Assembly (NCBI GenBank): GCA_946887045.1
Contig: CAMPKC010000007.1
Span: 39,844 to 103,843 of the forward strand
Source: an uncultured Sphingobacteriaceae bacterium
GTDB lineage: Bacteria; Bacteroidota; Bacteroidia; Sphingobacteriales; Sphingobacteriaceae
Direction: 5' to 3'
DNA length: 64,000 nucleotides
Positions 52,783-60,748 of this stretch are shown one piece after another (the stretch's first letter is position 1; every line of letters begins with the position of its first letter). A program made the translations under genes and the position numbers. The notes under the pieces are model-generated. The model was not told the DNA's origin. It did not search any database and worked only from the letters and a program-made list of their open reading frames with translations.

Positions 52783-53966
52783 TCTAATTTAAAAATTAAA
52801 GAAATTGTTGTCCCTTTGTTTTGAGCACTTTGGCAAATTACTTCTCCGCCCATCATTTCAACGTATCTTTTTACAATATTTAGACCTAAGCCTGTGCCCG
52901 GAATATTTCCGGTATTATGGGCTCTGAAAAAAGGTTCAAAAAGATTTTTCTGTTCCTCCAGCGGAATTCCAATTCCGTTATCCTTTACAGTAATATAAAT
53001 CTCAGTTTCGTTTACCTCCGAGTTAAATTCAATAAAAGTGTTTTCTCCCGAATATTTTATGGCGTTTGAAACAAGGTTTATAGCCGCACTTTTCAGTAAG
53101 GCCGGATCTAGAAAAACCTGGCTTGTAGCCCCGGTATGCTGATAAACAATATGCTGGTTTTGTTTAGAAATCAGCTGCATCTCTTCAACTATGTCTTCAG
53201 AAAATTTAACAAGATCAAACTCTTGAAATTGCACTTCAGTTTTTCCCGCTTCTAACTTTTCAAGAGATAAGAAGTCGTTTAAGATGCCTGTAAGGTGACC
53301 TACAGAGTTTTTTATTTTACCAGTATGTTTTAAAATGTTATCCGGATCCGCTTTTTGCAAATACTTTTCAATTAAAGAAGCAGACAGCTGAACTGAACTT
53401 AAGGGAGTTCTGAACTCGTGAGAGGCCATTGAAACAAATCTGGTTTTAAGCTGATTAAGTTCTTTCTCTTTTTCTAAAGAGTGACTGGCTTCATCTCTCG
53501 CATGCTCCAATTCAACAACAAGATGCTCCAGATTCTGAGTCCGGTTTTTTACTTTTTCCTCCAGCTCTTCGGTATACCTCTTTAAATTTTCTTCTGCTTC
53601 CTTTTCTTTAGAAAGATCGTGAACAAAGCCGGTAAATATTTTTCTGTCTTCGTACTCAACCTCACTTACGGCCAGCCGGAAAGGGAACGTGCTGCCATCT
53701 TTTCGCAAGCCCAAAACTTCCCTGCCTATACCGATAATACGTTTTTCTCCAGTACTTTGATACCTGTGTATATATCCATCGTGTGCACTTTTATAAGGCT
53801 CGGGCATTAGTACAGAGATATTCCGCCCTTTTACTTCATCTTCCAAATATCCGAACAATGTCAAAGCAGCAGGATTCATGGTTTCGATCATCCCACGAGA
53901 ATCGATAGTTATTATGCCATCAATTGCGGATTCGATTATTGCGTGCAGCAGTTTTAACTTATCCAT
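52779..53966 (-). CDS. FixL-like haem-PAS histidine kinase (predicted oxygen sensor)
   Basis: A 395-residue soluble kinase. Its N-terminal PAS domain (about 1-120) has the FixL haem-pocket signature PEPYKSAHDGYIHRY and IIGIGREVLGLRKDGSTFP. Aligned by these motifs to Bradyrhizobium FixL, His62 matches the haem ligand His200, Arg68 matches Arg206, Ile77 and Ile80 match 215 and 218, Arg82 matches Arg220, and Leu98 and Val100 match Leu236 and Ile238. A coiled coil, HisKA (SMASHEFRTPLSS) and HATPase (GTGLGLNIVKRYVEMMGG) follow. It has no membrane segment. The next gene is its response regulator, 4-bp overlap. Haem binding is inferred, not measured. Confidence 0.9.
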   Translation of the reverse strand: MDKLKLLHAIIESAIDGIITIDSRGMIETMNPAALTLFGYLEDEVKGRNISVLMPEPYKSAHDGYIHRYQSTGEKRIIGIGREVLGLRKDGSTFPFRLAVSEVEYEDRKIFTGFVHDLSKEKEAEENLKRYTEELEEKVKNRTQNLEHLVVELEHARDEASHSLEKEKELNQLKTRFVSMASHEFRTPLSSVQLSASLIEKYLQKADPDNILKHTGKIKNSVGHLTGILNDFLSLEKLEAGKTEVQFQEFDLVKFSEDIVEEMQLISKQNQHIVYQHTGATSQVFLDPALLKSAAINLVSNAIKYSGENTFIEFNSEVNETEIYITVKDNGIGIPLEEQKNLFEPFFRAHNTGNIPGTGLGLNIVKRYVEMMGGEVICQSAQNKGTTISLIFKLE

Positions 53967-54009
53967 TAACTTTTTACAAAAGTAAGTTTCATTTACAATG
54001 CGATAAAAG

Positions 54010-54017
54010 CAAATATA
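54010..54017 (-). promoter_or_regulatory. Candidate -7 element TATATTTG of the kinase-regulator operon
   Basis: On the minus strand TATATTTG is an exact match, 44 bp ahead of the kinase ATG. A second match, TACTTTTG at 53977-53984, is closer to the ATG. The FNR-like site at 54048-54059 lies upstream of both, with its centre 43.5 and 76.5 bp from their final G, which is not the spacing seen at the other targets. Confidence 0.4.
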
Positions 54018-54047
54018 AATTAAGATTGGTTTTAAATTGTCTTAAAC

Positions 54048-54059
54048 TGATAAAGATCA
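54048..54059. promoter_or_regulatory. FNR-like site between the kinase operon and the 143-residue gene
   Basis: TGATAAAGATCA fits TGAT-N4-ATCA perfectly. Towards the plus-strand gene at 54134 its centre is 58.5 bp from the G of GAATTTTG (54105-54112), which matches TAnnTTTG at five of six positions. Towards the kinase it may support autoregulation. Confidence 0.65.
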
Positions 54060-54133
54060 TAGAATAATTTGACAGGTATCATTACGGGCACAGTAATTAA
54101 GGATGAATTTTGATGATATAAATACTACGTGTC

Positions 54134-54565
54134 ATGACAACTGTAATCGAAGAAAATCAGCTGAGTGCTGAATTACAAGAGCTTTATCTTATTAGCAAAC
54201 ACTGGGTTTCTGATTTAGAGTTCTTTGCCCGGGATCTAAATTTTTTACAAAAGCTGGTAGAGCGAGGTTATTCTCAATTGAAAAAGCACGAAGTAAATGA
54301 AAACCTGCTCGAAATGAAGCTGAATGTCTTAAACCTTCAAACCCAAAATGTGGCTTTAAGACAAAATGTTACACAATATCTATCTCAGCTCGAGCGTCTT
54401 ATAGATAATACAAATGACAGTTATGAACTTGGTCTGATTGAAACTCACAGCGCTCTTGAACGTGAAATTGGCAATCTGTTCCGGACTTTTAAATCAGTTA
54501 AACAGCGTGTTTTCAAATTAACTTCCGAAAGAATAAAAGCCAGCAATTCTAAAAATCAAAAATAG
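54134..54565 (+). CDS. Uncharacterised coiled-coil protein of the predicted low-oxygen regulon
   Basis: A 143-residue protein, nearly all helical with heptad patterns (LEMKLNVLNLQTQNVALRQNVTQYLSQLERLIDNT). There is no signal peptide or membrane segment and I do not recognise a family. It may be a cytoplasmic stress or ribosome-associated factor, but this is a guess. The gene follows a TGAT-N4-ATCA site at class I spacing and precedes a universal stress protein gene after 108 bp. Confidence 0.7.
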   Translation: MTTVIEENQLSAELQELYLISKHWVSDLEFFARDLNFLQKLVERGYSQLKKHEVNENLLEMKLNVLNLQTQNVALRQNVTQYLSQLERLIDNTNDSYELGLIETHSALEREIGNLFRTFKSVKQRVFKLTSERIKASNSKNQK

Positions 54566-54609
54566 CCTGTGCAGATATTTGCGACGATTCATTTCAAATT
54601 TTGTTAATG

Positions 54610-54621
54610 TGATTTAAGTCA
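54610..54621. promoter_or_regulatory. FNR-like site upstream of the universal stress protein gene
   Basis: TGATTTAAGTCA fits TGAT-N4-GTCA. It is 53 bp ahead of the ATG at 54674. The octamer at the class II distance (CATTTTTA, 54645-54652) matches TAnnTTTG at only four of six positions, so this is the weakest of the six sites. Confidence 0.5.
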
Positions 54622-54673
54622 TTGTAGTTTAATGTATTATCAGTCATTTTTACTTGTATAAAAATACTGTGTT

Positions 54674-55594
54674 ATGAAAACTATCCTTTTATTAACCGAC
54701 TTTTCGACACGAGCTCAATTCGCGGCTCAGTACGCCATGCAAATGGCAATGAAGTTAGAAGCGAATATTTTGCTTTGCAATGCTATGGAAATTATCGAGA
54801 GTGCTCCCATGGCGGAGCAAATTGCCTGGCCAGTTGCAAATCATCTTGCTCTGAAACAAGAGGGGCTGGCTGATTTAAAAGAAATCGCCAGGCAGATGAA
54901 CGAAGATATTTCTGACGCGAAGTTTAAACCTACCATATCGTGCCTGTGCGACTTTGGAAAATTATCTGTTGTTGTTGCAAATATTATAAAAGACAAGGGC
55001 GTTGATCTTGTGGTGATGGGTGCTCATAAATCAAATGGTTTATCCCGCTTTCTTTTTGGCAGCCATACGCATGATGTGTTGGATAATATTCAATGTCCGG
55101 TTTTATTGGTGCCAGAAAACTTGAAATTTAAAGAAATTCGCCTGATCGCCTATGCCACAGATCTCACTTTTAGCGATTCTAAAGTTATAAAGTATTTGAG
55201 CGAAGTTGCGATTGCCTGTAAATCCGAAATCTTAGTTAGCCATATTTCAACTTATGGTTTACCTGATATTGACTCGGAAAAGGCCATTAAGCATTCTATT
55301 AGTGAGTTTTCGCCTCAGGGTCATCCGAGGATTTTATATGCAACAATTAAGGGTGGCAATATTCCCAGAAGATTAATTGAAATAACCGGCTCAGGTAAAG
55401 CAGATTTATTAGCTCTTGTTCATAAGCAATATGGCTTTTTTGAGGGATTATTCCATTCAAGTGTTAGCAAGCAAATGGCCAGTAGCTCTAAAATACCCTT
55501 GCTTGTGCTCCCGAACCATTTTAGTGTTGACGTGGCAGATCTCTCAAATGAACAGTTAGATCATTATTGCTATGAACCAGATGATTCACGATGA
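54674..55594 (+). CDS. Universal stress protein with two Usp domains
   Basis: A 306-residue protein with two UspA-like domains in tandem. The first (about 1-150) shows MKTILLLTDFSTRAQFAAQYAM and the ATP-site motif VVMGAHKSNGLSRFLFGSHTHDVL. The second (about 155-285) begins IRLIAYATDLTFSDSKVI and has a looser motif (LALVHKQYGFFEGLFHSSVSKQM). Usp proteins accumulate under starvation and low oxygen; in several bacteria they are part of FNR-type regulons, which suits the site upstream. A long-stem terminator follows. Confidence 0.93.
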   Translation: MKTILLLTDFSTRAQFAAQYAMQMAMKLEANILLCNAMEIIESAPMAEQIAWPVANHLALKQEGLADLKEIARQMNEDISDAKFKPTISCLCDFGKLSVVVANIIKDKGVDLVVMGAHKSNGLSRFLFGSHTHDVLDNIQCPVLLVPENLKFKEIRLIAYATDLTFSDSKVIKYLSEVAIACKSEILVSHISTYGLPDIDSEKAIKHSISEFSPQGHPRILYATIKGGNIPRRLIEITGSGKADLLALVHKQYGFFEGLFHSSVSKQMASSSKIPLLVLPNHFSVDVADLSNEQLDHYCYEPDDSR

Positions 55595-55632
55595 GAGGAG
55601 TATACATTATAAATTTAATACCAACCTAGTTA

Positions 55633-55678
55633 AAGAAGGAGAAAGGGTATCGCAACTCGTAATCTCCTTCTTTTTTTA
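55633..55678 (+). terminator. Terminator after the universal stress protein gene
   Basis: AAGAAGGAGA pairs with TCTCCTTCTT, loop of 20 nt, then a run of T. It begins 39 bp past the stop codon. The G-rich AGAAGGAGA arm is not a ribosome-binding site. Confidence 0.85.
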
Positions 55679-55733
55679 TTAAAAGCTATCTCTTTCGTTT
55701 TTGGCTTTCAACTACTTTCCGGAAATTGTTAAT

Positions 55734-55753
55734 AAAGTGTCTAAGATCACTTT
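55734..55753. promoter_or_regulatory. FNR-like dyad upstream of the yceI-barrel pair
   Basis: AAAGTG at 55734-55739 and CACTTT at 55748-55753 match the outer arms of the ldhA dyad. The right half ATCA is intact but the left reads TGTC. It shares 15 of 20 bases with the site at 51695. The centre is 58.5 bp from the G of TACATTTG (55795-55802), exactly as at ldhA. Confidence 0.65.
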
Positions 55754-55794
55754 TTTTTACACCTCACATCATTCACCAGCCTTATTTCCCGGGA

Positions 55795-55802
55795 TACATT
55801 TG
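55795..55802 (+). promoter_or_regulatory. Candidate -7 element TACATTTG of the yceI gene
   Basis: An exact TAnnTTTG match 31 bp ahead of the ATG at 55833. With the dyad centre 58.5 bp upstream of its G, it mirrors the ldhA promoter. Confidence 0.65.
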
Positions 55803-55832
55803 TGCTATAGAAATACACTAATTAAATTAAGT

Positions 55833-56441
55833 ATGAAAGTCTTAAACGTTAATGCCAGCAAATTCAAAAATCGTGTGGGTCAGCTTTTAACGCTGGTTCT
55901 TGCAATAAGCTTCACTGCCATCACTGCATCAGTACAGGCACAGACTCCTTTCAAGGCAGTTTCTGGTTCACTTATTAAAGTGATCGGAACTTCAAATATT
56001 CACGATTGGACAATGAGTGCAAGCACTTTCAGTTGCGATGGAAGTTTTACTGTAAAAGGAGATCAGTTAGTAGATATTACTTCTCTCAATTTCTCACTTC
56101 CGGTTGCTAACTTAAAGGGTAAAGAAGATTTACTCACTACAAGAGCCCACAAAGCACTAAAAGCAGAACAACATAACAAAATTACTTTTAAGCTAACAGA
56201 TGCCACTATTGTACAACAGCAAAAGGTAATTAAGGCGACCGGAAATTTGACTATAGCCGGAGTAACCAAGCCTGTTACGCTTCAAACAAATTATACTGTT
56301 GGAGATGATGAACTTATTTGTAAAGGTTCAAAAGCTATTAAAATGAGCGATTTCAACATTAAAGCTCCAACATTCATGATGGGGGCATTAAAAGTAGCTA
56401 ATGACGTTACCATCGACATCGTATTAAAATTAAAAAAATAA
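55833..56441 (+). CDS. YceI family protein, first copy in the yceI-barrel-yceI cluster
   Basis: A 202-residue exported protein. The ATG at 55833 is chosen because the frame's upstream part (from 55701) overlaps the promoter. The signal peptide ends near residue 32 (ASVQAQ). The YceI barrel shows FKAVSGSLIKVIGTSNIHDWTMSA, DLLTTRAHKALKAEQHNKITFKL and LTIAGVTKPVTLQTNY. YceI proteins bind isoprenoid lipids in the periplasm. It lies 40 bp before the beta-barrel gene and may be co-transcribed with it, under the FNR-like dyad. Confidence 0.92.
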   Translation: MKVLNVNASKFKNRVGQLLTLVLAISFTAITASVQAQTPFKAVSGSLIKVIGTSNIHDWTMSASTFSCDGSFTVKGDQLVDITSLNFSLPVANLKGKEDLLTTRAHKALKAEQHNKITFKLTDATIVQQQKVIKATGNLTIAGVTKPVTLQTNYTVGDDELICKGSKAIKMSDFNIKAPTFMMGALKVANDVTIDIVLKLKK

Positions 56442-56481
56442 GACCTTATCACTAAATATTCACTCGTAAATAATAAACAGC

Positions 56482-57798
56482 ATGAAAACTCAATTATCTA
56501 ACATTTTAAAAGTTGCAGCCGTTGCCTTAATACTGGCAAGTCCGGTTGCATTACAAGCACAAACTGAGGTCGCTAACCTTAGACCTTACGATAAAAGCGG
56601 TATTAACGTATTCGAAGCTCCAAAAGACTCAAATGCCGTATTTGATAAACTTAAAGTACAATTTGGCGCCGGATTTACTCAGTCATTCCAGGGTTTAAAG
56701 CATGAAAACGTTTCCGGAGGATTGTATAGAATGACCCCTGGATTTAATACAGCCAACGCTAACTTATATATGGATGTACAATTAGCAGAGGGAATTCGGT
56801 TGAATTTAACCAGCTATTTATCATCACGTCACCACAACGAAACATGGGTAAAAGGCGGATATATCCAATTTGATAAACTTCCGTTCAACGGTCAGATTTG
56901 GGATGATATCATGAAATTCACTACCATTAAAGTCGGACACATGGAAATCAATTACGGCGATCAACACTTCCGTAGATCAGATGGTGGTCACACGCTTTAC
57001 AACCCATTTGCTGAAAACTATATTCTTGACGCATTTACAACAGAGATAGGTGGCGAAGTGTTAGTAAGACATAGCGGGTTGTTCGGTCTTTTAGGTGTAA
57101 CAAACGGTATGGTGAAAGGTAATATCGATAGCCTTATTGCAACACCTCAGGATGATAATATCCACAAATCTCCGGCAATTATTTTAAAAGGAGGGTTCGA
57201 TAAACAACTTGCAAAACTTGTAAGAGTACGTGCTGCTGCATCTTACTATTACAACAAAAGTTCAGGTGGCAACACACTATATTCTGGCGATCGTACTGGA
57301 TCTAACTATTTTGGCGCACTTGAGAAAGTTGGAAGTACCGGTTTCACAACTGGCCGTGTAAATCCAGGGTTTAGCAAAAAGGTAGAAGCATTGCAACTTA
57401 ACGGTTTTGTAAAAGCTCAGGGCTTAGAGTTATTTGGTACTTATGAAGTTGCAAATGGCAGAACTAAAAATGAAGTTGATAGCAGAAAAGCAACTCAGTA
57501 TGCAATTGATGCTATCTACAGAATAGGTGCCGCTGAAAACTTCTTTGTAGGTGTACGGTACAATACCTTAGACTACAGACCTGCAAATGTTGCAGCTGCA
57601 GGAACAGTACCTGCTATTACTTATACAGAAGATGTTAAAGTAGATCGTTTAGCCTTCGGCGCAGGTTGGTTCTTAACAGATAATATTCTATTAAAAGGTG
57701 AATATGTAAAACAAGAGCACAAAAACTACCCTGCAGCAAACTATCTTAACGGTGGCGAGTTTAAAGGTTACGTTATACAGGCTGTAGTCGGCTTTTAA
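56482..57798 (+). CDS. Outer membrane beta-barrel protein, porin-like
   Basis: A 438-residue exported protein with a signal peptide (residues 1-26, SPVALQAQ). The rest is strongly amphipathic beta strand with aromatic girdles (WVKGGYIQFDKL, YYYNKSSGGN, FFVGVRYNTLDYRP) and ends in a C-terminal strand FKGYVIQAVVGF with a terminal Phe, as outer-membrane barrels do. It has no TonB plug, so it is more like a passive porin than a SusC-type transporter. Cargo is unknown. It sits between two yceI genes. Coupled YceI and barrel proteins may carry or protect a lipid or quinone-like compound. Confidence 0.85.
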   Translation: MKTQLSNILKVAAVALILASPVALQAQTEVANLRPYDKSGINVFEAPKDSNAVFDKLKVQFGAGFTQSFQGLKHENVSGGLYRMTPGFNTANANLYMDVQLAEGIRLNLTSYLSSRHHNETWVKGGYIQFDKLPFNGQIWDDIMKFTTIKVGHMEINYGDQHFRRSDGGHTLYNPFAENYILDAFTTEIGGEVLVRHSGLFGLLGVTNGMVKGNIDSLIATPQDDNIHKSPAIILKGGFDKQLAKLVRVRAAASYYYNKSSGGNTLYSGDRTGSNYFGALEKVGSTGFTTGRVNPGFSKKVEALQLNGFVKAQGLELFGTYEVANGRTKNEVDSRKATQYAIDAIYRIGAAENFFVGVRYNTLDYRPANVAAAGTVPAITYTEDVKVDRLAFGAGWFLTDNILLKGEYVKQEHKNYPAANYLNGGEFKGYVIQAVVGF

Positions 57799-57815
57799 TC
57801 AAATATTTCAAATTG

Positions 57816-57850
57816 AAAAGCAGGTTGATCTTGGTCAGCCTGCTTTTTTT
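57816..57850 (+). terminator. Terminator after the porin-like gene
   Basis: AAAAGCAGG at 57816-57824 pairs with CCTGCTTTT at 57839-57847, stem extended by TTGA/TCAG, followed by a T run to 57850. The loop sequence includes TGATCTTGGTCA, which also matches the FNR-like box, but its place relative to any promoter does not fit. Confidence 0.8.
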
Positions 57851-57865
57851 GTATAACTTAAGATA

Positions 57866-58477
57866 ATGGATATGCATCCACGGAAAACGCTTTTGCTTCT
57901 TATGCTTATTTTGTTTTCGGCTTTTAATAGTCAGATAAGTAAGCCTCAGATAACCAAGTGGGTTATTATGAAGGGAGGCTCATTGAAAGTGGATGGCAGT
58001 ACCAATATTAATAAGTTTAATTGTGTAATAGCAAACTATGCAAAGCCCGATACCTTATCTCTTTATAAGTACGCAAAGAAGGAGGTTTTGCCAATAAGCG
58101 GTTCTTTAAAACTGGATGTTCAGAAATTTGATTGCCATCATCCGATTATGACGAGCGATTTAAGAAAAACATTAAAGGCAAAGGAATTTCCCACGCTGAC
58201 GATCAGGTTCATAAATTTGAACAGATATCCTGATCCTGACATTAAACATGACCTGGTAAAGGGAATCGTTACCATAGAACTGGCTGGTGTAACGCGACGT
58301 TTAGAAGTAGATTACAAATTTATTTCTGGCGGAGAGAATGTAATTAACCTGATCGGAACCCGGCAAGTGAGTTTTTCCGACTTTAATATTATTCCTCCCA
58401 GGAAAATTGGCGGAATGATTCAAACTAATGACGAATTAACTGTAGTATTCAATTTGAGGATGAAAGTGATAGATTGA
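57866..58477 (+). CDS. YceI-like protein, second copy in the cluster
   Basis: A 203-residue exported protein, more diverged than the other two YceI proteins. The signal segment covers about residues 5-22. The domain starts WVIMKGGSLKVDGSTNINKFNCVI and holds TSDLRKTLKAKEFPTLTIRFINL and VTIELAGVTRRLEVDYKFI. The ending SFSDFNIIPPRKIGGMIQTNDELTVVFNLRM parallels the end of the first copy (SDFNIKAPTFMMGALKVANDVTIDIVLKL). A terminator separates it from the barrel gene, so it may be read through or use its own promoter. Confidence 0.88.
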   Translation: MDMHPRKTLLLLMLILFSAFNSQISKPQITKWVIMKGGSLKVDGSTNINKFNCVIANYAKPDTLSLYKYAKKEVLPISGSLKLDVQKFDCHHPIMTSDLRKTLKAKEFPTLTIRFINLNRYPDPDIKHDLVKGIVTIELAGVTRRLEVDYKFISGGENVINLIGTRQVSFSDFNIIPPRKIGGMIQTNDELTVVFNLRMKVID

Positions 58478-58616
58478 GCATGATAAGCAAACATTAGCTT
58501 TTTAATTAAACCTCTGCTCTTTATTTTGATAATTACATCTTCTAAACTCTCTGGTCAAATGCCAGTTCAAATTTCTTTGTAAGCCAAAATATCTTATTGG
58601 AGATGACATTAATGCA

Positions 58617-59024
58617 TCATGGGTTTATCTTCGCAAATAGAACTCCTGCAACCAGGGCCTGTAAAAAGCCATAAACAAACCAGCTTAAAACTATCGCGAT
58701 AGTTATATCTAAAGAACTAAAGGTAATCCACATTACGGGCAATAAGGCGACAATTGCGTACACAAGTCCGAATTCAATACCTCGCACGAAAAAAGGGCCT
58801 GAGAAAAGAGGCTTAAATCTTTCCCAAAACCACGACAAGGCAAAGCTTATAATAAATGCGTGCAGATAAAACAACACATCTCTGCTGCCATCAGAATTGA
58901 ATAGAGGATTGTTGTAAACTACAAAAAGCTCTGGAACAAACCGGATTGCAAGAAATAGCCCGCCGTAGCTGATAATAAACAAACTTATGCCTACAATTAA
59001 GCCGGAATAAAGAATTTTTTTCAT
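58617..59024 (-). CDS. Small four-helix membrane protein
   Basis: A 135-residue integral membrane protein with four hydrophobic stretches (about 6-28, 50-66, 84-103 and 107-131). It contains a conserved-looking FALSWFWERFKPLFSGPFFVRGIEFGLVYAI segment but I do not recognise a family with a known role. It is convergent with the yceI gene and divergent from the aldolase gene. No FNR-like site is placed at its promoter. Confidence 0.75.
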   Translation of the reverse strand: MKKILYSGLIVGISLFIISYGGLFLAIRFVPELFVVYNNPLFNSDGSRDVLFYLHAFIISFALSWFWERFKPLFSGPFFVRGIEFGLVYAIVALLPVMWITFSSLDITIAIVLSWFVYGFLQALVAGVLFAKINP

Positions 59025-59304
59025 GTTTAGTAATTAATCAGGTACGTCTATCCTGACCTCTTTTTTTTATTCTAATATAGTCTTAATTCGCTTTACTGCA
59101 AGCTTGCAAAAAGCGTGAAGGTGAATAGATTTTGTTCTTACCTTTTGTGTCAATAAAACGGTGAATTTATTTGAATACAGTCGCCACTGCGATGATACGA
59201 ATTACCAAAATAAATGATACTCATCACGCCTTCGATTAGATACTGCATTCTCCCATCAACGTTAACTTCAGCTTGTTTTTTCAGATATAAATCGTTTTAT
59301 AATG

Positions 59305-59316
59305 TGATATTGGTCA
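59305..59316. promoter_or_regulatory. FNR-like site upstream of the class II aldolase gene
   Basis: TGATATTGGTCA fits TGAT-N4-GTCA. Its centre is 36.5 bp from the G of ATCCTTTG (59340-59347), the class II spacing, although that octamer has TA reversed to AT. The remaining part of this 360-bp gap (59025-59384) holds no other feature I can see. Confidence 0.6.
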
Positions 59317-59384
59317 TTTGGAAGTCTCAGAATAATTGCATCCTTTGTTTGATTAACACACAAGAGGTTTTTATCGAATATAAC

Positions 59385-60686
59385 ATGAATGAGATTCTAA
59401 ATACACGTTTAATGCACCCAAGAGATCAAATCGCTCTGGTAATGAGCAGGATCTACCGACGAGGTTTAACAACAACATCCGGGGGTAATATTTCAATAAT
59501 GGACGATAATGGTGATATATGGATTTCACCTTCGGCAGTAGATAAAGGAATGCTTAAGCCATCAGATATTGTGTGCGTAAAAAGAGAAGGCGGTGTTGAG
59601 GGTTGTCATAAACCGTCCTCGGAATTTCCTTTTCATAAAGCTATTTATGAGATACGTCCCGATATAAAGGCCATTATTCATGCTCATCCGCCAGCCTTAG
59701 TTTCTTTTAGTATCGTTCGGGCAACACCAGATACTAATATAATTACCCAGGCCAGACGGATTTGCGGTCCTGTTGGATACGCAGAGTATGAGTTGCCGGG
59801 AAGCCAGGCGCTGGGTGCAAAAATTGCAATGGAGTTTACAAAGGGATTTAAGGCCGTGATTATGGAAAATCATGGAACCGTCGTCGGCGGTTCTGATTTG
59901 ACTGATACCTTCGAACGTTTTGAAACACTTGAGTTTTGTGCCCGGACAATTCTGTATGGCAATGCTGTCGGATCACCTCAATATCTTAGTGATCAGCAAA
60001 TTGATGCGTTTGAATCGCAGGTGCCAGAACCATTGCCAGAAATGGAAGAAGTAGCATATTCGTCTGACGAGCGCGAGAAGAGACTCGAGATCTGTAATAT
60101 TGTTCATCGCGCATGTACGCAGGGATTAATGATCAGTTCCTATGGTACAGTGTCAACCCGTTGGAAGGGAAATGATTTCTTGATTACCCCTACTGATGTA
60201 CCCCGCTGGGATTTAAAAATCGAAGACATAGTACAGATTAAAGATGGTAAACGTGAACCGGGTAAGATTCCGAGCCGGACTACATATCTGCATCAGGAGA
60301 TTTATAAAAAACATCCTGAAATTAACTCGATCATACTCACACAATCACCTTATCTAATGGCATTTGCCGTTACCGGAGCAGCCTTTAATGTTCGCACAAT
60401 CCCAGAAAGCTGGATATTTTTACAGGATGTAAGCTCTCTTGAATTTGGATCGCATTTTAAAGGTGAAACCATTATTCCGGATTTAGTGGCCAAACACAAT
60501 CCGGCGGTAATAGTTAAAAATGCCTGTGTAATGATAACCGGCGACCAGTTGTTACAAACCTTCGATTATCTGGAAGTGGCAGAATTTAGTGCGAAATCTT
60601 TAGTGCTTTGTGCCTCCATCGGGAATCTGGTTCCTATTAGCAACGAGCAGGTTGAGGAGTTACGTCACGCCTTTATAAAAGAGTAG
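59385..60686 (+). CDS. Tandem class II aldolase/adducin protein, second domain degenerate
   Basis: A 433-residue protein with two class II aldolase folds. In the first (about 10-215) the catalytic Glu (SSEFPFH, residue 80) and zinc ligands (HAH at 99-101 and ENHG near 166) are present, so it could cleave or epimerise a phosphorylated sugar such as fuculose or ribulose phosphate. In the second (about 225-430) the same places read RTTYLH, LTQSP and KNAC, so Glu and all His are lost. The ATG at 59385 is used instead of an upstream in-frame ATG (59214), because an FNR-like site and promoter lie between them. Confidence 0.88.
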   Translation: MNEILNTRLMHPRDQIALVMSRIYRRGLTTTSGGNISIMDDNGDIWISPSAVDKGMLKPSDIVCVKREGGVEGCHKPSSEFPFHKAIYEIRPDIKAIIHAHPPALVSFSIVRATPDTNIITQARRICGPVGYAEYELPGSQALGAKIAMEFTKGFKAVIMENHGTVVGGSDLTDTFERFETLEFCARTILYGNAVGSPQYLSDQQIDAFESQVPEPLPEMEEVAYSSDEREKRLEICNIVHRACTQGLMISSYGTVSTRWKGNDFLITPTDVPRWDLKIEDIVQIKDGKREPGKIPSRTTYLHQEIYKKHPEINSIILTQSPYLMAFAVTGAAFNVRTIPESWIFLQDVSSLEFGSHFKGETIIPDLVAKHNPAVIVKNACVMITGDQLLQTFDYLEVAEFSAKSLVLCASIGNLVPISNEQVEELRHAFIKE

Positions 60687-60707
60687 AAATTATTAAATAT
60701 ATACAGG

Positions 60708-60737
60708 AGGGCCGGTTGTCTTATCACACCCGGCCTT
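60708..60737. terminator. Hairpin between the aldolase and threonine/serine exporter genes
   Basis: AGGGCCGG pairs with CCGGCCTT (8 bp, one G-U pair, 14-nt loop), followed by TCTTATTT. The GGAGGG next to it is part of the stem, not a ribosome-binding site. Confidence 0.65.
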
Positions 60738-60748
60738 CTTATTTAAAA

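Noticed and set aside
57826..57837. TGATCTTGGTCA, a full match to the FNR-like box
   Set aside because: It lies inside the terminator stem-loop of the porin-like gene and only 28 bp from the second yceI ATG, with no TAnnTTTG at either expected distance. A hairpin is palindromic anyway, so this is probably chance.
60706..60711. GGAGGG resembling a Shine-Dalgarno site
   Set aside because: It is one arm of a terminator hairpin behind the aldolase gene and no start codon follows.
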